A stretch of 64,000 nt of DNA, taken from contig JADKHX010000008.1 of the NCBI GenBank assembly GCA_016721505.1, positions 62,001 to 126,000 of the forward strand. Reading direction: 5' to 3'. The position numbers and the translations under genes were made by a program. Positions 35,728 to 43,998 of this stretch are shown here, one piece after another. Numbering within the stretch: position 1 is the stretch's first letter; each line of letters opens with the position of its first letter. The notes beneath the pieces were generated by a model, which did no database searches, was not told the origin of the DNA, and saw only the letters and a program-made list of their open reading frames with translations. This DNA comes from Rhodocyclaceae bacterium. Its GTDB lineage: Bacteria > Pseudomonadota > Gammaproteobacteria > Burkholderiales > Rhodocyclaceae.

Positions 35728-36645
35728 ATGAACGCACCCCTCACCGCTCGCCAAGCCCGTCGCGAAGTTTTCGAATCCAACAAATTGGCCAAACGTTTGC
35801 GCCGCGAAGTCGGCCAAGCGATTGCCGATTACGCCATGATAGAAGCCGGCGACAAGGTTATGGTTTGCTTATCAGGCGGCAAAGATTCGTATGCCATGCT
35901 CGACGTATTGTTGTATTTGCGTGAGCATGCACCAATTGAATTTGAAATCATCGCGGTTAACCTTGATCAAAAACAACCCGGCTTCCCAGCACATATTTTG
36001 CCGGCCTATTTGACTGAACTTGGCGTGGCGTTTCATATCGAAGATCAAGATACCTATTCGATAGTCAAGCGGGTGATTCCCGAAGGCAAAACAACCTGTT
36101 CCTTGTGTTCGCGACTTCGCCGTGGTGTTTTGTACCGCGTCGCGAGCGAATTGGGCGCCACCAAGATCGCCCTCGGCCACCATCGCGATGACATTGTGCA
36201 AACCTTGTTTCTAAATTTGTTTTTCGGCAGTAAGCTAAAAACTATGCCACCAAAACTAGTCTCAGATGATGGTCGTCATATAGTCATCCGCCCTTTGGCT
36301 TACTGCCGCGAAACCGATCTGGAACTCTGGGCGACGCAGCGTCAGTACCCGATTATTCCTTGCGATCTATGTGGCTCACAACCCAACCTGCAACGCCAGC
36401 AAGTCAAAGAAATGCTACGCGATTGGGACAAGCGTTATCCAGGCCGGGTGAATAATTTGTTCCGTGGGCTGGCCAATGTCGTACCTTCGCATTTGCTTGA
36501 CACCGATCTTTACGATTTTCGAGGGCTGGTTGCCGATGGCGTGGCGAATCCAGATGGCGATCTGGGCTTTGACCCACCGAGTTTTCCTGCGGCCGTGTCG
36601 GAAAATGTATTGCAATCGCTACAAGCACTGCCGGTGATCAACTGA
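35728..36645 (+). CDS. ttcA: tRNA 2-thiocytidine(32) synthetase
   Basis: 305 residues. PP-loop '[13 protein letters not shown]' near residue 52, CxxC '[11 protein letters not shown]' near 127, '[18 protein letters not shown]', and '[15 protein letters not shown]' with the third cluster cysteine. It uses ATP and an iron-sulphur cluster to thiolate cytidine 32 of certain tRNAs. It begins a tight plus-strand operon: its stop overlaps the next start by one base. Confidence 0.96.
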   Translation: MNAPLTARQARREVFESNKLAKRLRREVGQAIADYAMIEAGDKVMVCLSGGKDSYAMLDVLLYLREHAPIEFEIIAVNLDQKQPGFPAHILPAYLTELGVAFHIEDQDTYSIVKRVIPEGKTTCSLCSRLRRGVLYRVASELGATKIALGHHRDDIVQTLFLNLFFGSKLKTMPPKLVSDDGRHIVIRPLAYCRETDLELWATQRQYPIIPCDLCGSQPNLQRQQVKEMLRDWDKRYPGRVNNLFRGLANVVPSHLLDTDLYDFRGLVADGVANPDGDLGFDPPSFPAAVSENVLQSLQALPVIN

Positions 36646-37433
36646 TGGACGCGCGTCGCTTGCCCGCCAATCGAGGTGCGTTTTGGTTGCTCGGAGGCTT
36701 CGCGCTGTTCCGGCGCAATCCGCCGTTGCTCACCTTGCTCACTTTCACCTATTTGTTGTTGGTGGTGGTGATTAATTTGATTCCCGCCATCGGCCCTTTT
36801 TTACTGCCATTGATCTTGCCGTTGTTGACGGTGATTCTTGGCAACGGTTGCCGCAGCATCGAGCGCAAAGGCGCCTACAGTCCGCAAGACTTGCTGGCTG
36901 ATGTGCCGCAGCGCCAGCAAGCTATCGTACATTTGGGTGGGCTGCATTTGCTAGCTTCCGCCATGATGGTTTTGCTCAGCGCGGTACTTGGCCTGGATCT
37001 CACGCTCAGTGAAAATTTAAGCAATGAGCAGCTGCAAGACCTGGCTGCTGACTTGGGAATGTTTCTCGTGCTGTCCATTCCCTTATTGATGGCATTTTGG
37101 TTCGCGCCGCTGCTGACGCTTTGGGACAAAGTGCCGGCGACCAAATCCGTATTTTTTAGCTTCGTCGCCAGTTGGCGTAATTGGCGCGCGTTTGCAATGT
37201 ACAGTTTGGCCATAGCCATCGTCGGCATCATGTTGCCCGGCCTTATTTTGGTAATCGCTAGTTTGCTGTCCGCAGCGCTGGTCACGGTCGCATCGGTGGT
37301 GCTACGTATGATGATGATGTTCGTGCTAGCGCCTTCGCTGGTCGCCAGCATGTATTTGTCCTATCGCGATGTATTCCAAACCACCACACCTGAGCTGGAT
37401 GTGACACCCTCTGAAACCCCGCCAAGCGCATGA
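36645..37433 (+). CDS. BPSS1780-like integral membrane protein
   Basis: 262 residues with about five or six hydrophobic helices. The N terminus 'RRLPANRGAFWLLGGFALF' resembles the family named after Burkholderia BPSS1780. Function unknown. The C-terminal tail after residue 245 is polar and Thr/Pro rich. Start and stop overlap the neighbouring genes (TGATG before, ATGA after), so it is co-translated with ttcA and nadD. Confidence 0.8.
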   Translation: MDARRLPANRGAFWLLGGFALFRRNPPLLTLLTFTYLLLVVVINLIPAIGPFLLPLILPLLTVILGNGCRSIERKGAYSPQDLLADVPQRQQAIVHLGGLHLLASAMMVLLSAVLGLDLTLSENLSNEQLQDLAADLGMFLVLSIPLLMAFWFAPLLTLWDKVPATKSVFFSFVASWRNWRAFAMYSLAIAIVGIMLPGLILVIASLLSAALVTVASVVLRMMMMFVLAPSLVASMYLSYRDVFQTTTPELDVTPSETPPSA

Positions 37434-38200
37434 CCACGACTCGCTCACCAGACGCGATCGGAATACTCGGCGGCACCTTTGACCCGATACATATCGGGCA
37501 CCTGCGGCTAGGTGAAGAAGCGCTGCAACAACTCGGCTTGGATCAAATTCGTTTTATCCCCGCCGGTCGTCCGCCGTTGCGCGATGTACCAAGCGCCACC
37601 CCTGAGCAGCGCTTGGCAATGGTCAAACTTTCGATTGCTGACAATCCCGATTTTGGGGTGGATGACAGCGAAGTCATGGCCGCGACGCAAAGCTATACGG
37701 TGGAGACGCTGGAGCGATTGCGTTTGGAATTCGGTGCCAAACGCCCTTTGGTTTTGTTGCTAGGTCAAGATGCATTCGGGCGGCTGGAAAGCTGGCATCG
37801 CTGGACGGAGATTTTTTCATTGGCGCATGTTGCTGTTGCTACAAGACCAAATTCGCCAGTTGGGAGTGACGTGCAGTGTCGGCTTAGTACAGCCGACCCG
37901 CTCCGCAGGCGCAAAGCAGTGCTTTGCGAAACCCCTGCTCCGCCGCCGTTAAATAGTGCCGCCACTAGCAATACCCAAGTAAAATGCGCCTCCGCTTTGG
38001 CGCGCGAATTTCAGCAACGCCTTGGCACCGCGACCGACCTTGCCAGCTCACCGTTCGGTCGCATCGTTCCCTTTACCATCCCAACACTCGACATTTCCGC
38101 CACCGCAATACGTCGCCAGATCAAATCCGGCACGCTTCCACGCTATCTGGTCGCCGAGGCGGTTGTCCGCTATATTGAATCGCACTACTTGTACAGGTAA
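37430..38200 (+). CDS. nadD: Nicotinate-mononucleotide adenylyltransferase with an in-frame repeat insertion
   Basis: 256 residues against a usual 200-225. Nucleotidyltransferase signature 'GILGGTFDPIHIGHLRL' with H21-x-G-H24, then 'LVLLLGQDAFGRLESWHRW'. Late motif 'LDISATAIRRQI' is the ISxTxIR-type phosphate site, followed by 'LVAEAVVRYIESHYLY'. It makes nicotinate adenine dinucleotide for NAD synthesis. Residues 141-174 ('NSPVGSDVQC' to 'TPAPPPL') are a 102-bp palindromic repeat inserted straight after the conserved 'VATRP'. All catalytic motifs remain. Since NadD is normally indispensable, the insertion is probably tolerated in a surface loop. Confidence 0.96.
   Translation: MTTTRSPDAIGILGGTFDPIHIGHLRLGEEALQQLGLDQIRFIPAGRPPLRDVPSATPEQRLAMVKLSIADNPDFGVDDSEVMAATQSYTVETLERLRLEFGAKRPLVLLLGQDAFGRLESWHRWTEIFSLAHVAVATRPNSPVGSDVQCRLSTADPLRRRKAVLCETPAPPPLNSAATSNTQVKCASALAREFQQRLGTATDLASSPFGRIVPFTIPTLDISATAIRRQIKSGTLPRYLVAEAVVRYIESHYLYR
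37850..37951 (+). repeat. 102-bp palindromic repeat, full copy D (in-frame in nadD)
   Basis: It aligns without gaps to the tcdA copy. Both hairpins keep pairing through double changes: hairpin 1 GTCGGCT / AGCCGAC, hairpin 2 CGCAAAGC / GCTTTGCG. It is in the sense direction of the gene, with 34 open codons. Confidence 0.93.
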
Positions 38201-38212
38201 GCCGCAAAATCT

Positions 38213-38698
38213 ATGGATATTAAGAAATTACAAAAGCTCGCTGTTAGCGCTTTGGAAGATATCAAAGCCAAAGACATCGAAGTCATCAACACCTCAAAGC
38301 TCACTGCGATGTTCGACAAAATCATTGTCGCCACAGGTGACTCAAACCGCCAAGTTAATGCCCTCGCGCGCAGCGTGCACGACAAGGTCAAAGAAGCCGG
38401 TGGCGCCATCGTCGGGATGGAAGGTGAAGATTCCGGCGAGTGGGTGTTGGTCGATTTGGGTGACATCGTAGTGCACATCATGCAGCCCGTCGTACGTGCG
38501 CATTACAACCTCGAAGAGCTTTGGCAGACCGTGCCGAAGCGAGAGTCTGCTCCTGCGGCCAAGAAGGCGTCAGTTCCAAAAGTCAAACGTGCGACGACCA
38601 GTGCAGGTACGCGCAAGGCAACGTCGTCAACCAAGGTCACGGCCGCCGCCAAGCCAGCAGCCGTGCGCACCCGCAAGAAAAAACCTGCTGCCGAATGA
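38213..38698 (+). CDS. rsfS: Ribosomal silencing factor RsfS
   Basis: 161 residues. The RsfS domain covers residues 1-108 ('[19 protein letters not shown]', '[16 protein letters not shown]', '[17 protein letters not shown]'). The last 50 residues are a Lys/Ala/Thr-rich tail, an extension not needed by the family. RsfS binds uL14 and blocks subunit joining when nutrients are low. It follows nadD after 12 bases, the usual partnership. Confidence 0.95.
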   Translation: MDIKKLQKLAVSALEDIKAKDIEVINTSKLTAMFDKIIVATGDSNRQVNALARSVHDKVKEAGGAIVGMEGEDSGEWVLVDLGDIVVHIMQPVVRAHYNLEELWQTVPKRESAPAAKKASVPKVKRATTSAGTRKATSSTKVTAAAKPAAVRTRKKKPAAE

Positions 38699-39165
38699 AA
38701 TTGCTGGTCGCTTGCGTTGCCACGCGGCCACCTGCGTGGGTAGTCGAGGGCTGGAATTATTACGCCAAACGCATGCCGCGCGAAAGTGCGCTCGAACTCA
38801 TCGAAGTCAAACCCGAATCGCGCAGCACCGGAAAAACCGTCGCCGTGATGATGGCCAGTGAGGCACAGCGCATTAACGCTGCGCTGCCAAATCAGTGCCT
38901 GCGTGTGGTGCTCGACGAACATGGCGACGCAACCACCACCCGTCAATTGGCCGACCGGCTCAAAAAATGGATGAGTGGCGGGCAAGATGTGGCGTTCATC
39001 ATCGGTGGTCCCGATGGATTGGACGCCAGTATCAAGCAGTCAGCGAATGAAACTTTGCGCCTATCCAGTCTCACTTTGCCGCACGCTCTAGTACGCGTCA
39101 TTTTGGCCGAAGCGCTTTATCGCGCCGCGAGTTTGCTCAAAGGCCACCCCTACCATCGCGAATAG
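38695..39165 (+). CDS. rlmH: 23S rRNA pseudouridine-1915 N3-methyltransferase
   Basis: 156 residues. '[20 protein letters not shown]' opens the protein, '[12 protein letters not shown]' follows, and the SPOUT knot is '[13 protein letters not shown]'. The C terminus is '[27 protein letters not shown]'. The ATG at 38695 overlaps the rsfS stop (ATGA). The same frame is open upstream inside rsfS but has no family similarity. Confidence 0.96.
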   Translation: MKLLVACVATRPPAWVVEGWNYYAKRMPRESALELIEVKPESRSTGKTVAVMMASEAQRINAALPNQCLRVVLDEHGDATTTRQLADRLKKWMSGGQDVAFIIGGPDGLDASIKQSANETLRLSSLTLPHALVRVILAEALYRAASLLKGHPYHRE

Positions 39166-39181
39166 CGCCGCTGAAAATTCC

Positions 39182-39823
39182 ATGCTCGATACCCGCATTT
39201 ATCTCGCCTCCCGCAGCCCACGCCGTCGTGAACTCCTGACGCAGGTCGGTATTCGCTTTGACATGCTGATGTTTCGTGATGGCTTGGGCGAAAAGGCCCG
39301 ACCCGACGCAGCCTTGGACGAGACTTGGCTAAGTGGAGAAACACCGCAAGCCTACGTTCAACGTGTTGCCGCCGCCAAGGCGGTGCACGGCGCGCGAATT
39401 TTGAGTATGCGCAAATTGCCGGTTCATCCAGTGTTGGCGGCCGACACTACGATAGACCTCGACGGCGAAGTCATCGGCAAGCCAGTTGACGCTGCTGATG
39501 CCGCTGCCATCCTCACCCGTTTGTCTGGTCGTACACATCAAGTGCTAAGCGCAATTACCGTTGCCGCGCCAGCGCACCACGATCATCCCGAACACATTGA
39601 GACCATGCTCTCGATCAGCGACGTGCGTTTTCGTGCGCTCGGTACCGATGAAATCCGGCGTTATGTGCAAAGCGGTGAGCCGATGGATAAAGCCGGTGCT
39701 TACGGCATACAGGGTCGCGCCGCAATTTTCGTCGAAGAGATACGCGGCTCGCACAGTGGTATTGTCGGTTTGCCCTTGTGCGAAACCGCCACCCTGCTTA
39801 GAAAATTTTCTTATACCATTTGA
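39182..39823 (+). CDS. maf: Maf-like nucleotide pyrophosphatase
   Basis: 213 residues. 'IYLASRSPRRRELLTQVGI' is the substrate loop, 'VLAADTTIDLDGEVIGKP' carries the catalytic Asp (TTI where dTTP pyrophosphatases have TVV/TIV), and 'GAYGIQGRAAIFVEEI' and 'SHSGIVGLPLCET' are conserved. Maf enzymes hydrolyse non-canonical or modified NTPs to monophosphates. The gene lies between rlmH and rng, with the stop overlapping the region of the rng start. Confidence 0.93.
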   Translation: MLDTRIYLASRSPRRRELLTQVGIRFDMLMFRDGLGEKARPDAALDETWLSGETPQAYVQRVAAAKAVHGARILSMRKLPVHPVLAADTTIDLDGEVIGKPVDAADAAAILTRLSGRTHQVLSAITVAAPAHHDHPEHIETMLSISDVRFRALGTDEIRRYVQSGEPMDKAGAYGIQGRAAIFVEEIRGSHSGIVGLPLCETATLLRKFSYTI

Positions 39824-39828
39824 GTTCC

Positions 39829-41280
39829 ATGCCCGAACAATTCCTCATCAATTTCACGCCGCAAGAAACTCGCATCGCGACGATGCAGCACGGTGTGGTG
39901 CAAGAACTGCACATCGAGCGCAGCAGTGGCCGCGGCATTGTCGGCAATGTTTATATGGGCAAAGTGGTACGCGTGTTGCCCGGCATGCAATCCGCATTCG
40001 TCGAAATCGGGCTCGAACGCACGGCGTTTTTACACGTCGCCGAAATCTGGGCTTGCAAAAATAATACCGACACTCGGCCGATTGAGCGCATCTTGAGTGA
40101 AGGTCAATCGCTGATGGTGCAAGTTTTAAAGGACCCCATCGGCACCAAAGGCGCACGTCTCACCACGCAGGTTTCATTCGCCGGCCGACTGCTTGTGCAT
40201 CTGCCGCAAGAGCGTCATATCGGCATTTCGCAGCGCATAGAAAACGAGTCTGAGCGCGACAATTTACGTGCTCGCATCCAAACGCTAGCGCCAGAAGAAG
40301 ACGCCGGCGGATTCATCGTGCGCACGGTTGCCGAAGGTGCCAGCGACGAAGAATTGAGCGGCGACATCGCCTATCTGCGCCGCCTGTGGCAGGAGATTTT
40401 GTCGCGCAGTCGTGGCGTCAAAGCGCCCGCCTTATTGCACGAAGATCTCGATTTGGCGCAACGTGTGCTACGTGATTTGGTCAATCGCGAAACGCAAAGC
40501 ATCGTCGTTGATTCACGCGAAACGTTTCACAAGCTCACTGCCTTCGCTCGCGAATACATGCCACAAGTCGCTGACCGGCTGGAGCACTACACCGGCGAAC
40601 GGCCTTTGTTCGATCTGCACAATATCGAAGAGGAAATTCAAAAGGCATTGGCGCGTCGTGTCGATTTGAAGTCCGGCGGCTATTTGATTTTTGATCAGAC
40701 CGAAGCAATGACCACGGTCGATGTCAACACCGGCGGATTTGTCGGTGTGAGAAATTTTGATGAGACGATCTTCAAAACCAATCTCGAAGCCACTCAAACC
40801 ATTGCACGGCAACTGCGCCTTAGAAATCTTGGTGGCATCATCATCGTCGATTTTATTGACATGGACACGCAAGAACATCAAAGCGCGGTGCTCGCCGAAT
40901 TTAACAAAGCACTTTCGCTCGACCGCACTCGCGTTACCGTCAGTGGTTTTACGCAGCTCGGCTTGATCGAGCTGACCCGCAAGCGTACGCGCGAGAGTCT
41001 CGCGCACATTTTGTGTCAGCCCTGCCCAACCTGTAGCGGTCGCGGTGAAGTCAAAACCGCGCGCACCGTCTGCTACGAAATTCTGCGCGAAGTGTTGCGC
41101 GAATCGCGACAATTTTCAACACGTGAAATGCGCATCCTGGCCGCGCCGGTAGTCATTGATTTGTTCCTCGACGAAGAATCCCAAGCGCTGGCCATGCTCT
41201 CCGATTTCATCGAACGCCCCGTCTCGCTTCACGCCGAAAGCGGCTACAACCAAGAGCAGTTCGATATTGTGCTGATGTAA
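39829..41280 (+). CDS. rng: Ribonuclease G
   Basis: 483 residues. The S1-like domain with 'GRGIVGNVYMGKVVRVLPGM' is followed by the catalytic DNase I-like part 'TVDVNTGGFVGVRNFDETI' and 'IIIVDFIDMD', which hold the metal-binding aspartates. The zinc-link CPTC is within 'CQPCPTCSGRGEV'. It trims the 5' end of 16S rRNA and cuts some mRNAs. I use the ATG at 39829; a TTG at 39820 would add three residues. It is the last gene of the ttcA-rng operon. Confidence 0.96.
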   Translation: MPEQFLINFTPQETRIATMQHGVVQELHIERSSGRGIVGNVYMGKVVRVLPGMQSAFVEIGLERTAFLHVAEIWACKNNTDTRPIERILSEGQSLMVQVLKDPIGTKGARLTTQVSFAGRLLVHLPQERHIGISQRIENESERDNLRARIQTLAPEEDAGGFIVRTVAEGASDEELSGDIAYLRRLWQEILSRSRGVKAPALLHEDLDLAQRVLRDLVNRETQSIVVDSRETFHKLTAFAREYMPQVADRLEHYTGERPLFDLHNIEEEIQKALARRVDLKSGGYLIFDQTEAMTTVDVNTGGFVGVRNFDETIFKTNLEATQTIARQLRLRNLGGIIIVDFIDMDTQEHQSAVLAEFNKALSLDRTRVTVSGFTQLGLIELTRKRTRESLAHILCQPCPTCSGRGEVKTARTVCYEILREVLRESRQFSTREMRILAAPVVIDLFLDEESQALAMLSDFIERPVSLHAESGYNQEQFDIVLM

Positions 41281-41308
41281 AATTTGCGGCAGTGAAAAGC
41301 AAGGCAAC

Positions 41309-41382
41309 GCGGGTATCGTATAACGGCATTACCCTAGCTTCCCAAGCTAGTGACGAGGGTTCGACTCCCTCTACCCGCTCCA
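41309..41382 (+). tRNA. tRNA-Gly, anticodon CCC
   Basis: The 74-base cloverleaf has acceptor stem GCGGGTA / TACCCGC, a D arm and anticodon arm CTAGC-TTCCCAA-GCTAG with anticodon CCC. It also has a T arm with GGTTCGACTCC, discriminator T and encoded CCA. It lies 28 bases after rng and may be read through from that operon. Confidence 0.97.
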
Positions 41383-41386
41383 GAAA

Positions 41387-41590
41387 TTATTCGCCAGTCG
41401 CCGCCTGAACGACGACATTTTTCCCTAACGTTTTGAATCGCTCACCACTCGCTTGAACAACAGTGATAGTGATGTGGCCAGTCTTGCTGGTGTTGATGTC
41501 TCTGACGATGCCGGACTTGCCCGCATGCGTGCCATCGACGACTTTGCAAAATGCCCCGTCGGTAAGCTTTTCTGGTGATTTCAGGTTCAT
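41387..41590 (-). CDS. Small KOW-motif protein
   Basis: 67 residues from the ATG at 41588-41590. 'GAFCKVVDGTHAGKSGIVRD' is a KOW-type RNA-binding motif like that at the start of ribosomal protein uL24, followed by beta-strands 'HITITVVQ' and 'GERFKTLGKNVVVQ'. A role in RNA binding is an inference. It is convergent with tRNA-Gly. Confidence 0.75.
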   Translation of the reverse strand: MNLKSPEKLTDGAFCKVVDGTHAGKSGIVRDINTSKTGHITITVVQASGERFKTLGKNVVVQAATGE

Positions 41591-41654
41591 GTGCAGTGCT
41601 CGCTTAGGTGTGCTCGAGTGCCCATGGTAGCGAAAACTTACTTTCCCGTCGCTG

Positions 41655-42098
41655 TCAATTTCCCGTCGCCGTTGACGGCGTGTTGCCAGCACCAACTGGC
41701 GGCACGCGTCGTTTTGATTGCAGAGTGCCGCTGTAAAACACATTGAAATCGTGTAGCTCGTAAGCGAAGGTTTTATTCTGAATGGAAATGTCAGGTGCCA
41801 TCATGGCGTGGGCTTCTTCGGCGTTGGTGGCTTGCAATACCACCAAGCCCTTGTCGGAATATCGCGCACCCATTACCAGACTGCCTTGATCGCGCAAACG
41901 CTTGAGATTGGCCGAATGTTCACGCATGTAAGCCTGTTCTTGCGGCGGCTTTGTCGTGTCCCACGCGCTGCCAGTTTTGATTTCGATGGCGTATAAATTT
42001 TTTGCCGGTTCGGCTGGCGGCGTTTGTGCAACCGCGATGGAGAAGAAGCTGCAAACAGCTAGCGAAATGATTACTGTCGATCGAGCTAGATTTTTCAT
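41655..42098 (-). CDS. Exported YCII-related protein
   Basis: 147 residues. The start at 42096-42098 (AAGGAA upstream) gives the signal peptide 'MKNLARSTVIISLAVCSFFS' with cleavage after 'AVAQ'. The mature part has the YCII-type ferredoxin-like pattern: 'MREHSANLKRLRDQGSLVMG', then 'GLVVLQATNAEEAHAMMAPD'. YCII proteins are small possible enzymes of unknown reaction. The C-terminal tail 'PPVGAGNTPSTATGN' comes from a short palindromic repeat, which seems to have extended the protein. A second exported YCII-like protein lies at 60530-61006. Confidence 0.78.
   Translation of the reverse strand: MKNLARSTVIISLAVCSFFSIAVAQTPPAEPAKNLYAIEIKTGSAWDTTKPPQEQAYMREHSANLKRLRDQGSLVMGARYSDKGLVVLQATNAEEAHAMMAPDISIQNKTFAYELHDFNVFYSGTLQSKRRVPPVGAGNTPSTATGN
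41675..41701 (-). repeat. Short palindromic repeat (27 bp), in-frame at the 3' end of the YCII-like gene
   Basis: Gene-sense CGCCAGTTGGTGCTGGC then ACACGCCGT, with the perfect small hairpin GCCAG / CTGGC. The frame gives 'PVGAGNTPS', equal to the frame of the full copies. Confidence 0.85.
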
Positions 42099-42130
42099 TT
42101 TGAATGTTCCTTGAAACAAAATCGAAATGA

Positions 42131-42157
42131 ACAGCGTGTGGCCAGCACCAGCTGGCG
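42131..42157 (-). repeat. Short palindromic repeat (27 bp), intergenic
   Basis: Plus strand ACAGCGTGTGGCCAGCACC then AGCTGGCG. It lies 32 bases upstream of the YCII-like start and 38 bases beyond the stop of the S41-like gene, so it could sit in a transcript of either. Confidence 0.82.
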
Positions 42158-42194
42158 AGGATTGATTCGCTTGATTTACTCAATCACATATGCA

Positions 42195-43946
42195 TTAAAA
42201 ACGAGTGCCCGCTTTCTCAAACACGCGCCGTATTTCATCTGCATTCGAATTGTTTGGATCGATTTCCAGTACTCGCCGATAGCTGGTGAGTGCCTCTGCC
42301 AAATGTCCCGCTGCCAATTGCGCGTTGGCTAAGTTGTACCAGACATTCCAGATGCTCGGATTTATTTCGGCGTTCAATTTACACAATTCAATTGCGTCGG
42401 CCAGCTGATTGTTGTCGCGCAATTGGTCGCAGGTACGGCGCAGATCAAGCTCTTGCGGTGGCGACCACCAGTGAAATTTGGCAAATGCCGTACGACGCTC
42501 TTCCCATGCGCGGCGCGCCATCGCACCGCCATCGGTCAAGGCAATTACTGGCAAGCTACGCATCTCGTCGCCGCGCAAAATCGCATCGACCAAGGGGTCT
42601 CCGCCGCTGGCGTACTCCTCAAAACTCATTTGGGCGGGAATATCGATCCGCGAAAACGGATTGATATCCGTCGACTTTCCCAGTTGGTGTTTGACAGTTG
42701 AAAGATACAAATGCAATCCCGTGCGAGACAGCGGAATGGATTGGGCATCGCCGTAGCTATTCACTGGGGCAGCCATCGGTTCGCCCAGCACAGTGATCGT
42801 CGTATTGTCCATCAGAGCCTGCGCCGCCATGATGCCTGCGCTTAAAGTGCGACGTCCTGTCAGCAAATAAAGTTCCTTCCATGCATGGCTTTCCTCGCGT
42901 TTGATAAATTCTCGCAACATGGCCGGCACGCGACTGCCATCACCGCCAAAACAATAGCGTAAATCCACAATCAAACGGCGCGGACGCAAACCATCGACTT
43001 CTTTCAAAGCCGTCCGAAATTCTTGCGCGAAGTTTTCGCCAACGAAGTTGGCTTGAATGTAATACGCAGATTGCAGCGGCAAAGATTTGCTGGTGAACTG
43101 CCAGCGATTCATCAGGCGTAGCGGACGAGTAGCATCAAAAGTTCGAAATGCGGCGTAGGGTAAATTTTTGTATGCGCTCAGCCAGCTATCAACACCGCTT
43201 AGAGGTGGGCCGCCCATTTCGGCTTGGAAGCGCCATTCAAATGTAGCGTCGTCCTTTTTGTACCTTGGGTCGCTCGCTTGACTCGACTTGATAACGCGCT
43301 CAACGATAGCGCCGCTTGTGAGTTTGAACTTGACGGACAAATTACCATCGCCTGCGGCGTAGCCCAAGCCCTGCATCAGTGCAGCATTGCTTAAGGCAAA
43401 CAAATTTTCCTTGGCCGAAAGCTCATTGTCGGCACCCATTAATGTGCGTGCGCGCTCGGCCACTTGCTCAACCCTTGATCCACCGATATTCAACAGCTGT
43501 GCGCCGGCCAAATCCGCCACCGACTTATGTGCGGCGGTGACGAAGAACCCGTCAGTGAATTCATAAACTCGCAGGGGATACCAGCGCGCGAAGTCGGCGC
43601 GATCTGGCTCCAATTGGGTGTGCGAATCTCCTACTAACGCGACCAAACGCATGGTGCGCGTGACACGTTGTTCCTCGCTGAGACGCGGCAATTCAGCCTT
43701 CAGATTTTCCACTTCGCGCACAAACTCAAGGCGGCCGATTCGAGCAAATGGCTCAGGGTGAATCGCCACAATCTTCAGCGCGATTTCGTCGATATCTTGT
43801 TGCCAATCAGCAAGGCTTGCCGCCATCGTCGTTGGTGCAAGCCCGATGTAAAACATTAACATCAGGCAGCAAGCCAAGTAACGGCGTATCACCAGCACCA
43901 ACTGGGGAGTCGCCGTGAATTGAGTTGGGGTGGCATAAACAGACAT
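42195..43946 (-). CDS. Exported S41-like peptidase domain protein with C-terminal TPR
   Basis: 583 residues. A basic N terminus and hydrophobic segment (about residues 20-42, 'YLACCLMLMFYIGLAPTTMA') act as a signal peptide. 'LVALVGDSHTQLEP' and 'RRLIVDLRYCFGGDGS' are typical of the S41 (C-terminal processing peptidase-like) fold. The catalytic serine is probably in 'TGRRTLSAGIMAAQ'. Residues from about 510 form TPR helices ('WNVWYNLANAQLAAGHLAEA'). Substrate unknown. The n-region 'TPQLVLVIRR' is encoded by a short palindromic repeat, so the signal sequence has been altered or created by it. Confidence 0.82.
   Translation of the reverse strand: MSVYATPTQFTATPQLVLVIRRYLACCLMLMFYIGLAPTTMAASLADWQQDIDEIALKIVAIHPEPFARIGRLEFVREVENLKAELPRLSEEQRVTRTMRLVALVGDSHTQLEPDRADFARWYPLRVYEFTDGFFVTAAHKSVADLAGAQLLNIGGSRVEQVAERARTLMGADNELSAKENLFALSNAALMQGLGYAAGDGNLSVKFKLTSGAIVERVIKSSQASDPRYKKDDATFEWRFQAEMGGPPLSGVDSWLSAYKNLPYAAFRTFDATRPLRLMNRWQFTSKSLPLQSAYYIQANFVGENFAQEFRTALKEVDGLRPRRLIVDLRYCFGGDGSRVPAMLREFIKREESHAWKELYLLTGRRTLSAGIMAAQALMDNTTITVLGEPMAAPVNSYGDAQSIPLSRTGLHLYLSTVKHQLGKSTDINPFSRIDIPAQMSFEEYASGGDPLVDAILRGDEMRSLPVIALTDGGAMARRAWEERRTAFAKFHWWSPPQELDLRRTCDQLRDNNQLADAIELCKLNAEINPSIWNVWYNLANAQLAAGHLAEALTSYRRVLEIDPNNSNADEIRRVFEKAGTRF
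43881..43907 (-). repeat. Short palindromic repeat (27 bp), in the signal-peptide region of the S41-like gene
   Basis: Gene-sense CCCCAGTTGGTGCTGGTGAT then ACGCCGT, encoding 'PQLVLVIRR' in the same frame as the ilvD copy. The two arginines it supplies form the positive n-region. Confidence 0.75.
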
Positions 43947-43998
43947 GATGTCACCGCTAAAAGGCTATCGGTTTGCCTTACGCAAACCCGATAAACGT

